This document shows positions 37,592 through 48,388 of a stretch of 64,000 nt of DNA, in pieces (position 1 is the stretch's first letter; every line of letters starts with the position of its first letter). The position numbers and the translations under genes are program-made. The DNA is from Plasmopara viticola (lineage: Eukaryota > Oomycota > Peronosporomycetes > Peronosporales > Peronosporaceae). The notes beneath the pieces were generated by a model. It saw nothing but the letters and a program-made list of their open reading frames with translations. It ran no database searches and was not told the origin of the DNA. The stretch lies in NCBI GenBank assembly GCA_001695595.3, contig MBPM02000014.1, positions 1,099,480 to 1,163,479 on the forward strand. The letters run 5' to 3'.

Positions 37592-39035
37592 ATGCTGGGG
37601 AAGAAGGCGCTAGATGGTATCGCTGCTTACAAGTACAAAGCGTATGTAGCTTTACGATGAGAGAGGAGGAACCAAAGGGAAACAACGTGTAGCTTTAACC
37701 GATTGCTCTGATGTGCTTTGCTACTGTTCACTTTAGGGGATCGTACACGCACCTGGACAATGTGCTGAATAAATTCTGGACGTACTCAGTGCGATTTCTT
37801 CCGATATGGATGGCGCCGAATCTCGTAACGATGATTGGTACAAGTGTCATGATGTTTGCGACGTTAGTGCAGCTGTACTTCACGCCACATTTCTCTGAAA
37901 TTTGTCCCACCTGGGTGCGCAACCTACAGTCTACGATCCAAGAATTATAATGGCTGACTGCAAATTGTTCTAACTAGTGTCTTCCGTCTTTTCCGTTGTT
38001 CAGGTCTACATCCTTTCGGCGCTAGGACTATTCTTCTACCAGACCATGGACGCGCTAGATGGTAAGCAGGCGCGTCGTACCAACTCCTCGTCTCCGTTAG
38101 GTCAGCTCTTCGACCATGGTTGTGATGCTCTCTGCACTTTATTTAATGTGCTGAGTGCATCTGCCACGTGCCAGGCGGGTGCCGGCTTGCGCCCTTACCT
38201 TGCTCTATCGTCCGTGTCCATCGCATTTTACTTAGCGCAGTGGGAGGAATATCATACGGGGGTTATGAGCTGCGGTAATGGCTATTTTGGCGTCACGGAA
38301 GGGCAGTTGACGCTAGTTGCGGTGCACCTAGCTGCGGCATTTTTTGGCCCTAGCTTTTGGACGGCAAAACTTTCATTTATAGGGCCCCTTTACCTCACCA
38401 TGACGGACGTGCTTATTGGTGCACTGGTAGCGAGCAATGTCCTTTTGGCGTACAATAATATTTCAAATGTGCTGCGGGCGGCTTCGGACGCAATTCCACG
38501 TGATGAGTTAGGCAACAAGCAAATCTCGAAACCGCTTGCCATTTTTCAGCTGATCCCGATTGGCATCCTATTGGCACTTGGATCGCTCTGGATCTGTGGG
38601 CCTGATGCAAGAAATTATGTGAATTATCCAGTGCTGTTTTTGTTCCCGATTGGTATCGGCTATGTGTACTTCTCGGTAAGTTCTATGTGGTTTTGCTGTT
38701 AAATCAGTTGCCTTGCGTAAAATTACTTGCTGTGCTTAATGACTGGTATATAGACGCGAATGATTATCACCCACATGTGCAAGATTCCATTCACTCCTCA
38801 GCTGCGCGTTATCGTACCGTTCGGGTTTGTGATTTTGAATGCATACGGGCCCGCTATGGGATTTTTTCCCGAGCCGCTGATCCCGACCATTGTGGCTTCG
38901 TCGATGTACATGGTCTATATCGTGCTGGTGTATCTGCACTACGTTTTCGGTGTTGTGAAGGATATATGCGATTTTCTCGAGATATTTCTTTTTAAAATTT
39001 CTTCGGTTACGACCGAGTCCGAGAAGTCGAAGTAG
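37592..39035 (+). CDS. CDP-alcohol phosphotransferase (ethanolamine/choline phosphotransferase)
   Basis: Four exons, 37592-37641, 37737-37914, 38004-38675 and 38754-39035, with GT..AG introns of 95, 89 and 78 bases, in frame for 393 residues. Human EPT1 and CEPT1 are about 400. The first small exon was added because it supplies an ATG and the family-like start YKYKAGSYTHLDNVLNKFW. The catalytic signature D-G-x2-A-R-x8-G-x3-D-x3-D is complete (DALDGKQARRTNSSSPLG, then QLFDHGCDA). WMAPNLVT and several hydrophobic helices fit a polytopic ER/Golgi membrane enzyme. It performs the last step of the Kennedy pathway, joining CDP-ethanolamine or CDP-choline to diacylglycerol. Which head group it uses cannot be told from sequence alone. 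Confidence 0.93.
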
Positions 39036-39558
39036 ATGGTCTACGTGTTTTGTCTTCTGCGGCTTTGATGTCTCCAGTAATGCAGTGCGCTAGCATTCGA
39101 GGCTAGGAGTATAAACAACAAAATTTTGAAATCGCAAAGTTGAAATCAAAATTTAAACGAAGTAGTGATAAGTAGAATCAACATGCGGAGATGCTTTCAA
39201 AATATTTGGCAAAAGTTTAGCTTATTAAGATTTTGAGACTGAAAAAAAATAATAATCGCCGGTCCTCACGATGTCGGCCTGTTTTCTGTTGTTCCAAAGC
39301 ATTGTGAGCTCAATTTCGAAGCGCAATTTCGGGACTTTATTTGTGATGGCTTGCTAATCAGAGCACATGGTAATCATGCCTGGAAGAAGTATTAACCAAC
39401 GTATCAGTACTATAATGGCAGGAAAATATAGAAAATCCATGGATGAAGGGTCATAAAGCACGGAGTTACCCATTAGCTAAACGGACGGTGTTGAATCCAG
39501 GTGTTGGTCTCTAACATATTGTTACTATTTTGGTAAAAAAATATGTATGTGCTTCATA
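39036..39558. other. spacer, nothing recognised
   Basis: AT-rich intergenic sequence downstream of the phosphotransferase. It presumably holds that gene's 3' UTR. No ORF, repeat or RNA gene is evident. Confidence 0.5.
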
Positions 39559-39567
39559 GGGATAATG

Positions 39568-39895
39568 TAATGTAATGTATTACGTTATCGCGTTGCCAAG
39601 TTATGCACGTGCTAGGCTCAGTCTGGCTGGTCCACGGCATAGAGTGGTGTCTGCATACGTCGGGTCTCGTTCGGCGGGCAGTGCAGCCAGCACCGAGGTC
39701 GTGAGGGTCTTCCATAATTTTGTTTAGCTCTGACTTGGTAAGAGCCCAGGTGGCGCCCTGGTGCTGGAGACCGTCGCGTCGAGGGTGAGACTCGTTAGAG
39801 ACCTGCAGATGCCCGAGAGCACCTGCCCGAAGCGCGAGCATTTAGCCCCCGCGCTTGGAAGGAGGGCGTCACCCCAACCTTTTTCCAAGACTAGC
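39568..39895 (-). mobile_element. non-autonomous LINE derivative, 328 bp
   Basis: The same joined LINE pieces as the copy at 9908, with the (ATTAC)n 3' tail at left and the 5' end at right. It is flanked by the 9-bp duplication GGGATAATG at 39559-39567 and 39896-39904, so it is a separate insertion. Open frames through it are LINE leftovers, not genes. Confidence 0.92.
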
Positions 39896-39922
39896 GGGAT
39901 AATGATATACAAAAAGGGAACC

Positions 39923-40250
39923 AGCTTGGAAAAGGTTTGGATGACGCCCTCCTTCCAAGCGCGGGGGCTTAATGCTCGCGCGCTTCGAGCAGGTGCTCTC
40001 GGGCATCTGCAGGTCTCTAACGAGTCTCACCCTCGATGCGACGGTCTCCAGCACCGGGAGCCACCTGGGCTCTTACCAAGTCAGAGCTAAACAAAATTAT
40101 GGAAGACGCTCACGACCTCGGTGCTGGCTGCACTGCCCGCCGAACGAGACCCGACGTATGCGGACACCACTCTGTACCGTGGACTAGCCAGACTGAGCCT
40201 GGCACGTGCATAACTTGGCAACGCGATAACGTAATACATTACATTACATT
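39923..40250 (+). mobile_element. non-autonomous LINE derivative, 328 bp, inserted in a transposon end
   Basis: The sister of the preceding copy in opposite orientation and exactly the same length, so the two form a large inverted repeat. It is flanked by the 12-bp duplication AAAAAGGGAACC at 39911-39922 and 40251-40262. The duplicated target includes GGGAACC, the terminal bases of the neighbouring long-TIR transposon, so the insertion hit that transposon's tip. Confidence 0.92.
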
Positions 40251-40255
40251 AAAAA

Positions 40256-41490
40256 GGGAACCGTTTAGCTGCCGATACCCTTTTGGTAAACTGCCGGTAC
40301 CCCTTGATTTTAGCCAATAAGATTAAACTAAATCCACCATTGGGAGCACTTTATCTCTGTTAATGAACACAGTGTTCTTCAACCAATTAAAAGAGAAAGC
40401 AATACCCATCCGGTACCCCTTTTTGTCAACTGCCTTGTTTTTTAGGTAATAACTCCTTCTCACCTCTTCTCAAAATTACTCTTTTCACATCACTTTTCTC
40501 AACATCACTCTTCTCGTACTCTTCTTCTCGCAATAAACACTATGCAACCCCCTAAAGAGCTCTCGTATAGCACTCTGGAAGAGGCAAAGTCGGCGGTTCT
40601 CATGCTCGCGCGCGCCCAAGGTTATGAGCTTTGTGCTTGCTGTTTACATCTGGTTCATTCCGGCCCAATCGTTCGTTTAGAATAGGTTACACTAAATATT
40701 TACTTGACGCACCCGTAAGGACTTTAATGAAGTTGGCCACTGAGACCTCGAAGCCGCGATAATCGACCTCAGCGTTTTTTCCATAGCTGCGTTGGACATC
40801 ATATTGAATCAGCAGGTGCATACAAAGCTAACGTGATGCAGGATAAACACATACAGATTTTATTTTGGCTTCGACTGTTAAACACTTGTCCAGGAAAGCA
40901 ATTGCGAGGATTGCACGGAATTTGGTCGTCCAGCATCAAGATGATCTACAACAGTAGCGTCGAATTGTCAATAAGCAAGGTATGACAAATTGTCTTTCAA
41001 CATTGTCTTGCCTGGCTGTCTGGGATCCCAAGACGCTTGACTGAGTGGTAGTGTGATAACGCATTCGCAATGTGTCTGTAATTACTCCAAAAGCGAGACG
41101 TGTCAACCTACAGCAAATGACGCACATAATTATACAAGGCATGGAGCCATACTACAGATGCCTTGCTTACAATCACCGCCCAATTGTTCATGTGACGATG
41201 GTATTCTTCTCCGCAAGCGCAACTTACAATCAGCATTAGCAACACTTAGAAAGACGACGTAGAAAAAGGCGCATTTCGATAACTTATTCAGTGCTGCTTT
41301 CATTGACAGAAAAATATTGCTCTCATGGATGGCCAAAAACAGGGGAAACTGGCACTTTACGAAAAAGGGGGGGTATTGCTTTCTCTTTTGTTGGTTGAAA
41401 AAACACTGTGTTCATTAACAGAGACAAACTGCTCCCATTGGTGGATTAAGTTCAATCTCATTGGTTTAAGTCAAAGGGTACCCTTCTGGT
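40256..41490 (+). mobile_element. long-TIR DNA transposon, Mutator-like (decayed)
   Basis: The left terminal inverted repeat (40256-40475) starts GGGAACCGTTTAGC. An inverted copy of its inner part occurs at about 41345-41490, and a full inverted copy at 41652-41872. The TIRs are about 220 bp and more than 90 percent alike by eye. Inside is the start of a transposase-like ORF (40542-40685), followed by eroded sequence. Long TIRs with that ORF start suggest a Mutator-like element. No clean 9-10 bp target duplication is visible, so the class is tentative. Confidence 0.65.
40542..40685 (+). pseudogene. N-terminal fragment of a Mutator-type transposase
   Basis: The ATG at 40542 opens a 47-codon frame beginning MQPPKELSYSTLEEAKSAVL, then MLARAQGYELC, and ending at TAG 40683-40685. 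The start S-T-L-E-E-A-x-x-A-V ... A-x-x-Q-G-Y-E resembles the FAR1-like N-terminus of oomycete MULE transposases. No DDE domain is recognisable downstream, so it is a remnant. Confidence 0.45.
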
Positions 41491-41872
41491 AAACTGCCGT
41501 ACCCCTTGATTTTTGGCCAATAAGATTTAACTAAATCCACCAATGGGAGCAGTTTATCTCTGTTAATGAACACAGTGTTTTTTCAACCAATAAAAAGAGA
41601 AAGCAGTACCCATATGGTACCCCTTTTTCGTAAATTGCTGTTTTTAGCCAATATTGAGAAGAGGTGAGTAGGAGTTAATTCTTAAAAAACAACGCAGTTG
41701 ACAAAAAGGGGTACCGGATGGGTAGTGCTTCCTCTTTTAGTTGGTTGAAAAACCACTGCGTTCATTAACAGAGATGAAGTGCTCCCAATGGTGGATTTAG
41801 TTTAATCTTATTGGCTAAAATCAAGGGGTACCGGCAGTTTACCAAAAGGATACCGGCAATTTAACGGTTCCC
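41491..41872. mobile_element. fold-back MITE made of two abutting TIRs
   Basis: A left-type TIR (about 41491-41650) and a right-type TIR (41652-41872, ending GGTTCCC) lie almost back to back with no internal sequence. They belong to the same family as the TIRs at 40256. Such TIR-only fold-back elements arise by internal deletion and can be moved by a full transposase. The left part joins the preceding element around 41480-41490, so two related elements are nested or fused here. Confidence 0.65.
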
Positions 41873-44800
41873 TAAATTAATTGTATATCAACAACATCGT
41901 ACGACAGATGTAAATGGCTGTCCATTGTTAATAGCTTATTTCGTATGTTGTACGATTTAGCTTTTAGAATAAATGCCTTTTAAGTATTTATCGCGTACTG
42001 TATCTAGCTTTAACACTATGCTACATTTTTTCAAAATGCTGCATGATGAATGGATGCTGTAAGTATAACGATGCTATAAATTACAATGTGACTTCTGACT
42101 TGCTTGCAAAGCTTTGTGTCGTCCTGGCGCAGTCATGGTAGATGTCAAAACCACCAGTCCTCATTCGTGTATCGTAATGCTTAGCTAACAAATTGGCTGT
42201 TACTGCTCAAAGTTGAGCGCCTAAGCCAGGGCCAGCATTTAAAAACTTGCCAATGCATGTACCAAAATGCCTCGTGTTTTCATCGTGTTGGCGTCGTACC
42301 TTTGCAAACTCTGCACCAGAAGGAGTGCTCGCTTTAATTGTGATTATATATGTGAAAAGTGTGCTACTGGTGCCTTGCTAGGCTGTTTGAGCGTTCCTGC
42401 GAGACTTTAATGAGCCTAGCTGAACACATTTGATAGCTGCTCCGGCTGGCGAAACCGTTTTATAGTTTATCTCATAACATCTTAAGCTTTCTGCTTATAG
42501 AAAAGTAAAGGCTGAACTGCATGCCCATCAGAGCGCTCGTCGCTCTGATTCGTCTTCGTCATTTAAACATGAGATGTCTGTGGATCACAAGCAAATATAA
42601 GTAAATTCTCTGGCAACAAAGGTGAAGTTTATTCCAGTGCATTCGAAGGCTGATTGGTCGCTTGGTGAAACATCGAGGTTGTGCTCGCCTCCCAGGGCGC
42701 AGATGCAGGTTTGGGTACAGATGCGCTCTCATTCACCTGCTTGGGCATTGCTAAATAGCCAATCAGCAGCCTTCATACTGCAACATTAGTCATCTTTATG
42801 ATCAGGTCAACTTTTGTGTTGAGTGGTGTATTGAATACCATTTGTAGGCAATCCTAGTATCAAAGGGGAGGGAGAGGAGGACAGGCCGCTACATAACGCC
42901 CATATTATAGGTTCAAAGCTGGCTATTCATCAACGGTGGCTCGTGGTACCCGACAAGCGCCTCATCAAAATTAATTCCAAATTTAATATTGTTACATCTC
43001 GGAAATTTTGGGTTACGATTGCGATGGTAAATTAGTCATAAAGAGTCTAAGGTAGCATACAAAAATGAAAAAAATATCTTTAAATTGCATACGATTGTAC
43101 GCTGAAATTATCAGGACCTATAAATAGTCGTTCACCTCTTCTGTGCAAGGCGCTGTGTTACGTTCTTACAGGTCTAGCCCCCATTGATAATGCCGTAAAT
43201 ATTTATAGAGAAGTGTCTAGCGACACATTAGCTTTTGTAATGTAAGTGGCAACCGCGGAACGCACACATATAAGCAAAGGATTTTTGCATCATTTGTTTC
43301 AAGTCTTTTATGAAGACAGGCTACTAGAATAAATGGACGTCTTCCCGTTGATGATTAGGAGCCTTATAAAACAATAGCTTCCAGCACACGACAAACACTT
43401 CGTGCCATTTTAATTGACGTGTGTTATATATTTAGAGAGAAATAAAAATCAGCAATAGCAACAATAATAAATCTGCTTATGAGGATTCGCTTGGCTGCAT
43501 GTCGCAAAGACCGTTGCTGTAATTGCGCGATAGAATTGTGACGTCGGTGAAGGCAGAATTATATTGCCGAGAAGCAGTATGAACTGTGTTTATACCGTAC
43601 ATAAACGCAATATACCGAAACATTCGTACTGGACCATCAAACTCATACTGACCGAACCTTGAAAGTTAAAATAACATTCAAGCAAAGAAATCTTTTATCA
43701 AAATACTCACGGTACGATGTTAATGTTCTCTCAAATCGGTTTTAAAATGTTCCGAAAGCACATGGAGCTGTATGATTTAATAACTCGGTCGTTTACCGCT
43801 CCATCTGCTTAAGACGAGTTATGCCACCCCATTTTGCTCTACAAAAGTTTGCTAGGGACTTGTCAGGCCTGCACGCGTGTTGTACAACAAATATGTAGGT
43901 GTATTAGCAGCAAAAGCCAGACTGAAAAGTAAATGATACAGACGTGCAGAATGAGCAAGCTGCACATCTCGACATGCTCGTTTCAAGCTGCTTTGTAAAA
44001 AAGATCGAAACTCAAGATAATCTCTTGGTCTTTTAAAGAAAGTTTAACACATCATGCTTTCTTGAGATTTTTTTGCGACTGAGAAGACTCTGACGAGATG
44101 TTTGTGACAACTCCAATAGAGCAAACGGAAAATTATGTCGACAGGTCACGACGGTACAGAAGCGACTTCAGGAAATAGCAACACTTAGTAAGTTGATGAT
44201 CTCAACAGCGACAAATACACGCTTGGATACCCTCGCTGAGGATTTGACCTACGTCAAGGAAGAGAAAGCTGAGATAGCTCAAGATATACCACTATGATGA
44301 CCGTAATTACCGAGATAACAAACGCAACTAGCGAAAATAAGTTTCACTCGCAAATATCCGCTAGATATAAAACAAAGTTTGTCCCCTGCGACAGGACGAC
44401 ATACTTTCTGGACAACTTGTTTGACTAATAAAGAGAGGTACTACTTGGCACATGAAGGCTATGGCGTCAAGCAAATTCTCATCTTCTTCGCACACTAGGA
44501 GAACTCGCAAATGTTACTCCTTCTTGAGAATTTATGAGCTGAAACTGATTCAGAAAAAGCCACAACTCTCCCACATCTACCTTATGGCTATGCTCGCTTT
44601 TAACGCTACACCATGCCCCACTCTAGAATCATACTCGGTGTTGCAAGAATTGGTGGCTCTTACCCGGATTAAGCATACCTTTACCACTAGGCCGCAAATT
44701 TCAGAGTATGTCGACTCAAAACCCAATAACTTTTAATGAAATCTCTTATGTCCGTGAAGTAAGAAAGCATCTCTTTTCCTTAATGGTAGGGGAAGAGTCA

Positions 44801-45279
44801 ACCTGGAGATATTCTGGGTACGCCAGAATACTAAGACATGCGCCAAGAAACCTATTTCTGAGCCAGCGTAAAGAGTCAGTGCAACAGCTTTGCCAAAAAA
44901 GTGCATACGACCCCTGAATGCAGTGGTCTACGGCAATTTTGCTAGAGCCGCTAGGCCGACTCCGACGACGTTAATGAAGTGGGATAATCGCGTCACATTA
45001 CAAAAAAAGCACAGTGCACGTATAAGCGTCTCTGCTTCAAATTATGCGCCGCTTTTTAGTGGCAGTTGCTTAGTGGTGAAGGCGCGCTGGAGGACGACGC
45101 TCCCACCACGGCCTTGCACCCTTTTAATAAGAAGCTACAGCTCATGCGCAACTATGTGTAGTTGTTTGATGTAACATCTTGAATCATTTATCTTTAACAA
45201 CTCAAGTTGCCTCTATTTCCGTCTAAGTCATCCCTTGTCTAGAAGCCCAGAGCCCAAGACTGGAATATATCAAGCCCAA
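41873..45279. other. gene-poor subtelomeric spacer
   Basis: No intact gene was found. A stretch at 44452-44917 has open frames with phrases such as ITFNEISYVREVRKHLFSLMVG but no family I can name. No clear terminal repeats. Possibly old retroelement sequence. Confidence 0.45.
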
Positions 45280-45359
45280 GCATCGTCTCGCGCATCTGTG
45301 CGTATTCCATTTGCTTCACGCATCGTCTCACGCATTTGTGCGCATTCCACTTGCTTCAC
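45280..45359. repeat. tandem duplication, 40-bp unit x2
   Basis: The unit begins GCATCGTCTC and ends TTGCTTCAC at 45280-45319, and repeats at 45320-45359 with a few substitutions. A partial third copy (GCATCTCC) follows. Confidence 0.8.
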
Positions 45360-45397
45360 GCATCTCCAGAGTCAGATACTCACAGCAATTTGCCTTC

Positions 45398-45445
45398 GTG
45401 ACAGCTGGGTTGGACTAAGTGTACACAGTCCGACTCAGCTGTCAC
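45398..45445. repeat. 48-bp hairpin
   Basis: The arms GTGACAGCTGGGTTGGACT and AGTCCGACTCAGCTGTCAC pair over 19 positions with two G-T or mismatched steps and a 10-base loop. It lies just proximal to the ancient Penelope fossil. Origin unknown. Confidence 0.8.
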
Positions 45446-45464
45446 AAGCCGGTGTAAAATTATA

Positions 45465-45930
45465 AGTTTTGTGCATAGCTATAAACCTACCATGTAGTGC
45501 GACTAGTAAGAAGTGCCAGTGCATTTATACTGTCCGACCTGTCATCTCACATTGAATCTTGCCGTGCGCGCTGCCCCCTTGTTTACGTTTGATGTTTCCC
45601 TGACGTCAGAGTGTCGGGCGGCTTATCAGACCTGACGGCACTGGCAGCGTTTGTTTCCCGCTTGCGCGTGGCCTTACCTGTTGAGCCTCATCGGTTTATT
45701 TTGACGGTGGGGCTTTGCAGTCATCGTTATATGCCTGTCGGTGCCTTTTTGTCGATCAAAGCTATGAACGGTAACCCCTAATTGTTAGTGATCGCAATTC
45801 TTTTTGAATGCATTTGCTGACGAGAATTGGGACAAAAGTAGCCATAGGCGTCTCCGATTCGGTATTCACGGCTGTAGCTCATTTGCTCTTCTATGCTGCA
45901 TTAGCCCGTGTTGGACAAACCGATTTACGT
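45465..45930 (-). mobile_element. ancient, diverged Penelope-like element fragment
   Basis: The sequence aligns along its length, with many substitutions and gaps, to the ORF1/ORF2 junction and ORF1 3' region of the terminal elements (57297-57800 of copy 1). Shared blocks include GCATAGCTAT, AGTGCCAGTGCATT, GGGCGGCTT, TTGCGCGT, GGGGCTTTGCAGTC and GGCGT-TC-GATTCG. The orientation is the same as in the terminal copies. It is far too decayed to code. It shows that this element family was present on this arm long before the terminal copies. Confidence 0.82.
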
Positions 45931-46356
45931 CGGTATGTCCTGGTTGGCTTAATCAATATGATCGTCAGACGGTTTAAACAAACAACAAAGGCGGCATGAA
46001 TAGGCACATGCTTAGGCGGAACTGCGCCCAGATAGTGCCGTTTTAAATCGGCTGAGGTGAATAATTCGCGAAGAGGTAGCATGCAGTTACAAACTAAGTA
46101 TCCTATGGTCACAAGCTTATGGAAAAGAGAAAGGCTCGTGCACAAAAATCCTAGACTTGTAATCTCCCCTTTCTCTGCACAAGCGTCTTTGCTAGGCCTT
46201 GAGAACGCCAGTAACTGCCAAAGAGCTATGTTATGTAGAAAAGAAGTGATTGCACTTTACCGAATGCCAAACATTTAGTGTAATTAAAAATATCTTATAT
46301 CTCTGATTACATATACCAAAGAAAGTTCAAATTTGGTTTAGAGTAAAGTCAATTAA

Positions 46357-46387
46357 GCGGGGTTCGGGGTTAAGGGTCTAGGGCCAA
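46357..46387 (+). repeat. worn interstitial telomere-like tract
   Basis: GGGGTTCGGGGTTAAGGG followed by TCTAGGG reads as a handful of mutated TTTAGGG-type units in the same strand orientation as the terminal telomere. It lies distal to the Penelope fossil. Confidence 0.5.
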
Positions 46388-46699
46388 AGCTTTTATCGAA
46401 GGTATTTGGTGGAAGTCGAAGTCGAAGAGGTTAAAGTCTCAGAACAGGTGCGTTGTAGTAAAGTGCAGCGGCTAGAATGAGAAGTGAGCTAACTCAACCT
46501 ATGTTTATAGATTTCAGTAGGCCCGCAAGTGATGCTCTCCGAACATTGTTGTTGTCTAATCATCTGTGTATCGTACATGATTTTGTAGAATGTTCTATAC
46601 TCAATATTGGATTTGGAAATCAAACGCTAGAATTTGGTGCTGAATTCAATATTGAAATTAAGAAGTGGGAAGTCAAAGTTTAAAATCAAGGCTTGCCAA

Positions 46700-46850
46700 A
46701 CTTCAAAGCTGCCGACTTACCTTGAAGTCGAAGTTGAAGCGATGTTGAATCAGGTTGACGTTGGACTTGACTTGAATTGAAGTCAAAATTGAAGTCAAAT
46801 TTAAGTCAAATTAAAGCCAAAATTGATGTCGACGTTAATGTCGGACGAAA
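46700..46850. repeat. degenerate minisatellite (GAAGTCAAA-type)
   Basis: Irregular repeats of GAAGTCRAARTTGAAGTC and related words fill about 150 bases. A shorter run of GAAGTCGAAGTCGAAGAGG is at 46412. The composition recalls the TTGAAATTC minisatellite next to the terminal elements, but the unit differs. Confidence 0.6.
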
Positions 46851-48370
46851 GATAAGGTTTGACGTTTTGCTCCCATTGCATATACCATACCTTCAAAGCC
46901 CTTTATGTAGACGTGTAGCAGATATCGGGGAGCAGTCTTAACGAAGTGATGTTATATACAGTTATCTACTTTTTTTAATGACGGTGATCTCATGTAGCAG
47001 ATCGACAATTTGTCAACATGTAAGGTACTACACGAGTGTGTCAAACTTGAAAAATGAAACATAATATTTAGGCGAGTGCGTGAATTGAGGACATACGAAT
47101 TCTTAAAAAAAGACAACGATGGTCGAGATGTAGAAGTTTGACGCAAAGCAGTGCCGAAAGTGGAATCAGAACAGTATCCTTGTAGCCCTTTTTTCGAAGT
47201 CGACGACAAAATGATAAGCACGCATCGTTTAAGCTGGAATATTTTGTGTTCTGCTTCTTTAACTTCTTGCTTAAACCAAATATCAATCTCTTGAGTATAC
47301 GGATGGGTGAGCACTGGTCGTCGACATATACAGATGCAAGGTCAATGTTTGTTCGTGATTTTTAGTTACAAATTGGTCTTGTCATGTATGATCCATCGAC
47401 TAAAGAACGCAAATTGGTTCGAATGTAATTATTAGATACAATCGTCCCCATAATTTTTGAAAACGCTTGAATTCACATGACTTGATCTTGTCTTGGCTCC
47501 AAAATATTAATTTCACCATCGATGTATCTCTTAAAATATACTGAATTGAACGTTAAGTTGCGTCGTTTCGAGATTCGCAAGAGAAGGTGATGCAAATGTA
47601 AAAGCCACAGAAGCGCCTATGACAGTACAATCTGGATTAGGTCACTTAAGACGAAATTAAGTGACTGCAAGGCGACGTGAAGGCAGAATATGATGACATT
47701 TATCCGAAGTTCGTCATGTAACTCTCTGTGTATAGCTTAAAAAGTGCGAAGTCAACATTGATTATCGTATACATCTAAAACACGTCAAACTTAATCAGAA
47801 TCGTGTCATTGTTAGCTTAATCCGAACGAATCTCTCGTAACAACTGATTCGAGTTTTGATACGTGATATGCTGTTGTAGGGATGGCTGCATCTTGAAGTG
47901 CAGCTAGTTGGATAGACCATGCATAGTAGATGCAGCAATCGAGACGATCGGTTGGACATAAAGTTGTGGTATGTGTACCTTGACCAAACCATCAAAGCGA
48001 TTAATGCCTTTGTTGAAAAGTGCAGCCACGAAAATTTTCGTTTTGGGCCATTCCGGCGAGGTGACATGCTGTGTGGTTATCCTAGACCGTAGCAATTGAA
48101 TGATAGTTGCGTTCCCGTATCGAGAAGATTATCGAAGAACAGATCGATGTAATGCATTATTTCGTGACTGCTGGTCCAAGATTCTTGTCGATGAGCAAGA
48201 CTTTTGAGTCTGGTCGGAAGTGTAAAGTCTTGACCAATACTCGTCGTACAGCACTTAGGCTGCGAGATGGTGATCACCGCAATATAGCACCTAACTTATT
48301 GGCTGGAATTTGAATCAAAAATTAATGATTGAGGGTCAGGCTTTAGTATAAAGTGCGAAGAAAAGTCGAA

Positions 48371-48388
48371 GGGTGTAGGGTTTAGGGT
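48371..48388 (+). repeat. short interstitial telomeric repeat
   Basis: GGGTGTAGGGTTTAGGGT is about 2.5 telomeric units in the outward orientation, isolated in unrelated AT-rich sequence. It is preceded by a worn AGGGTCAGGCTTTAG. Confidence 0.65.
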
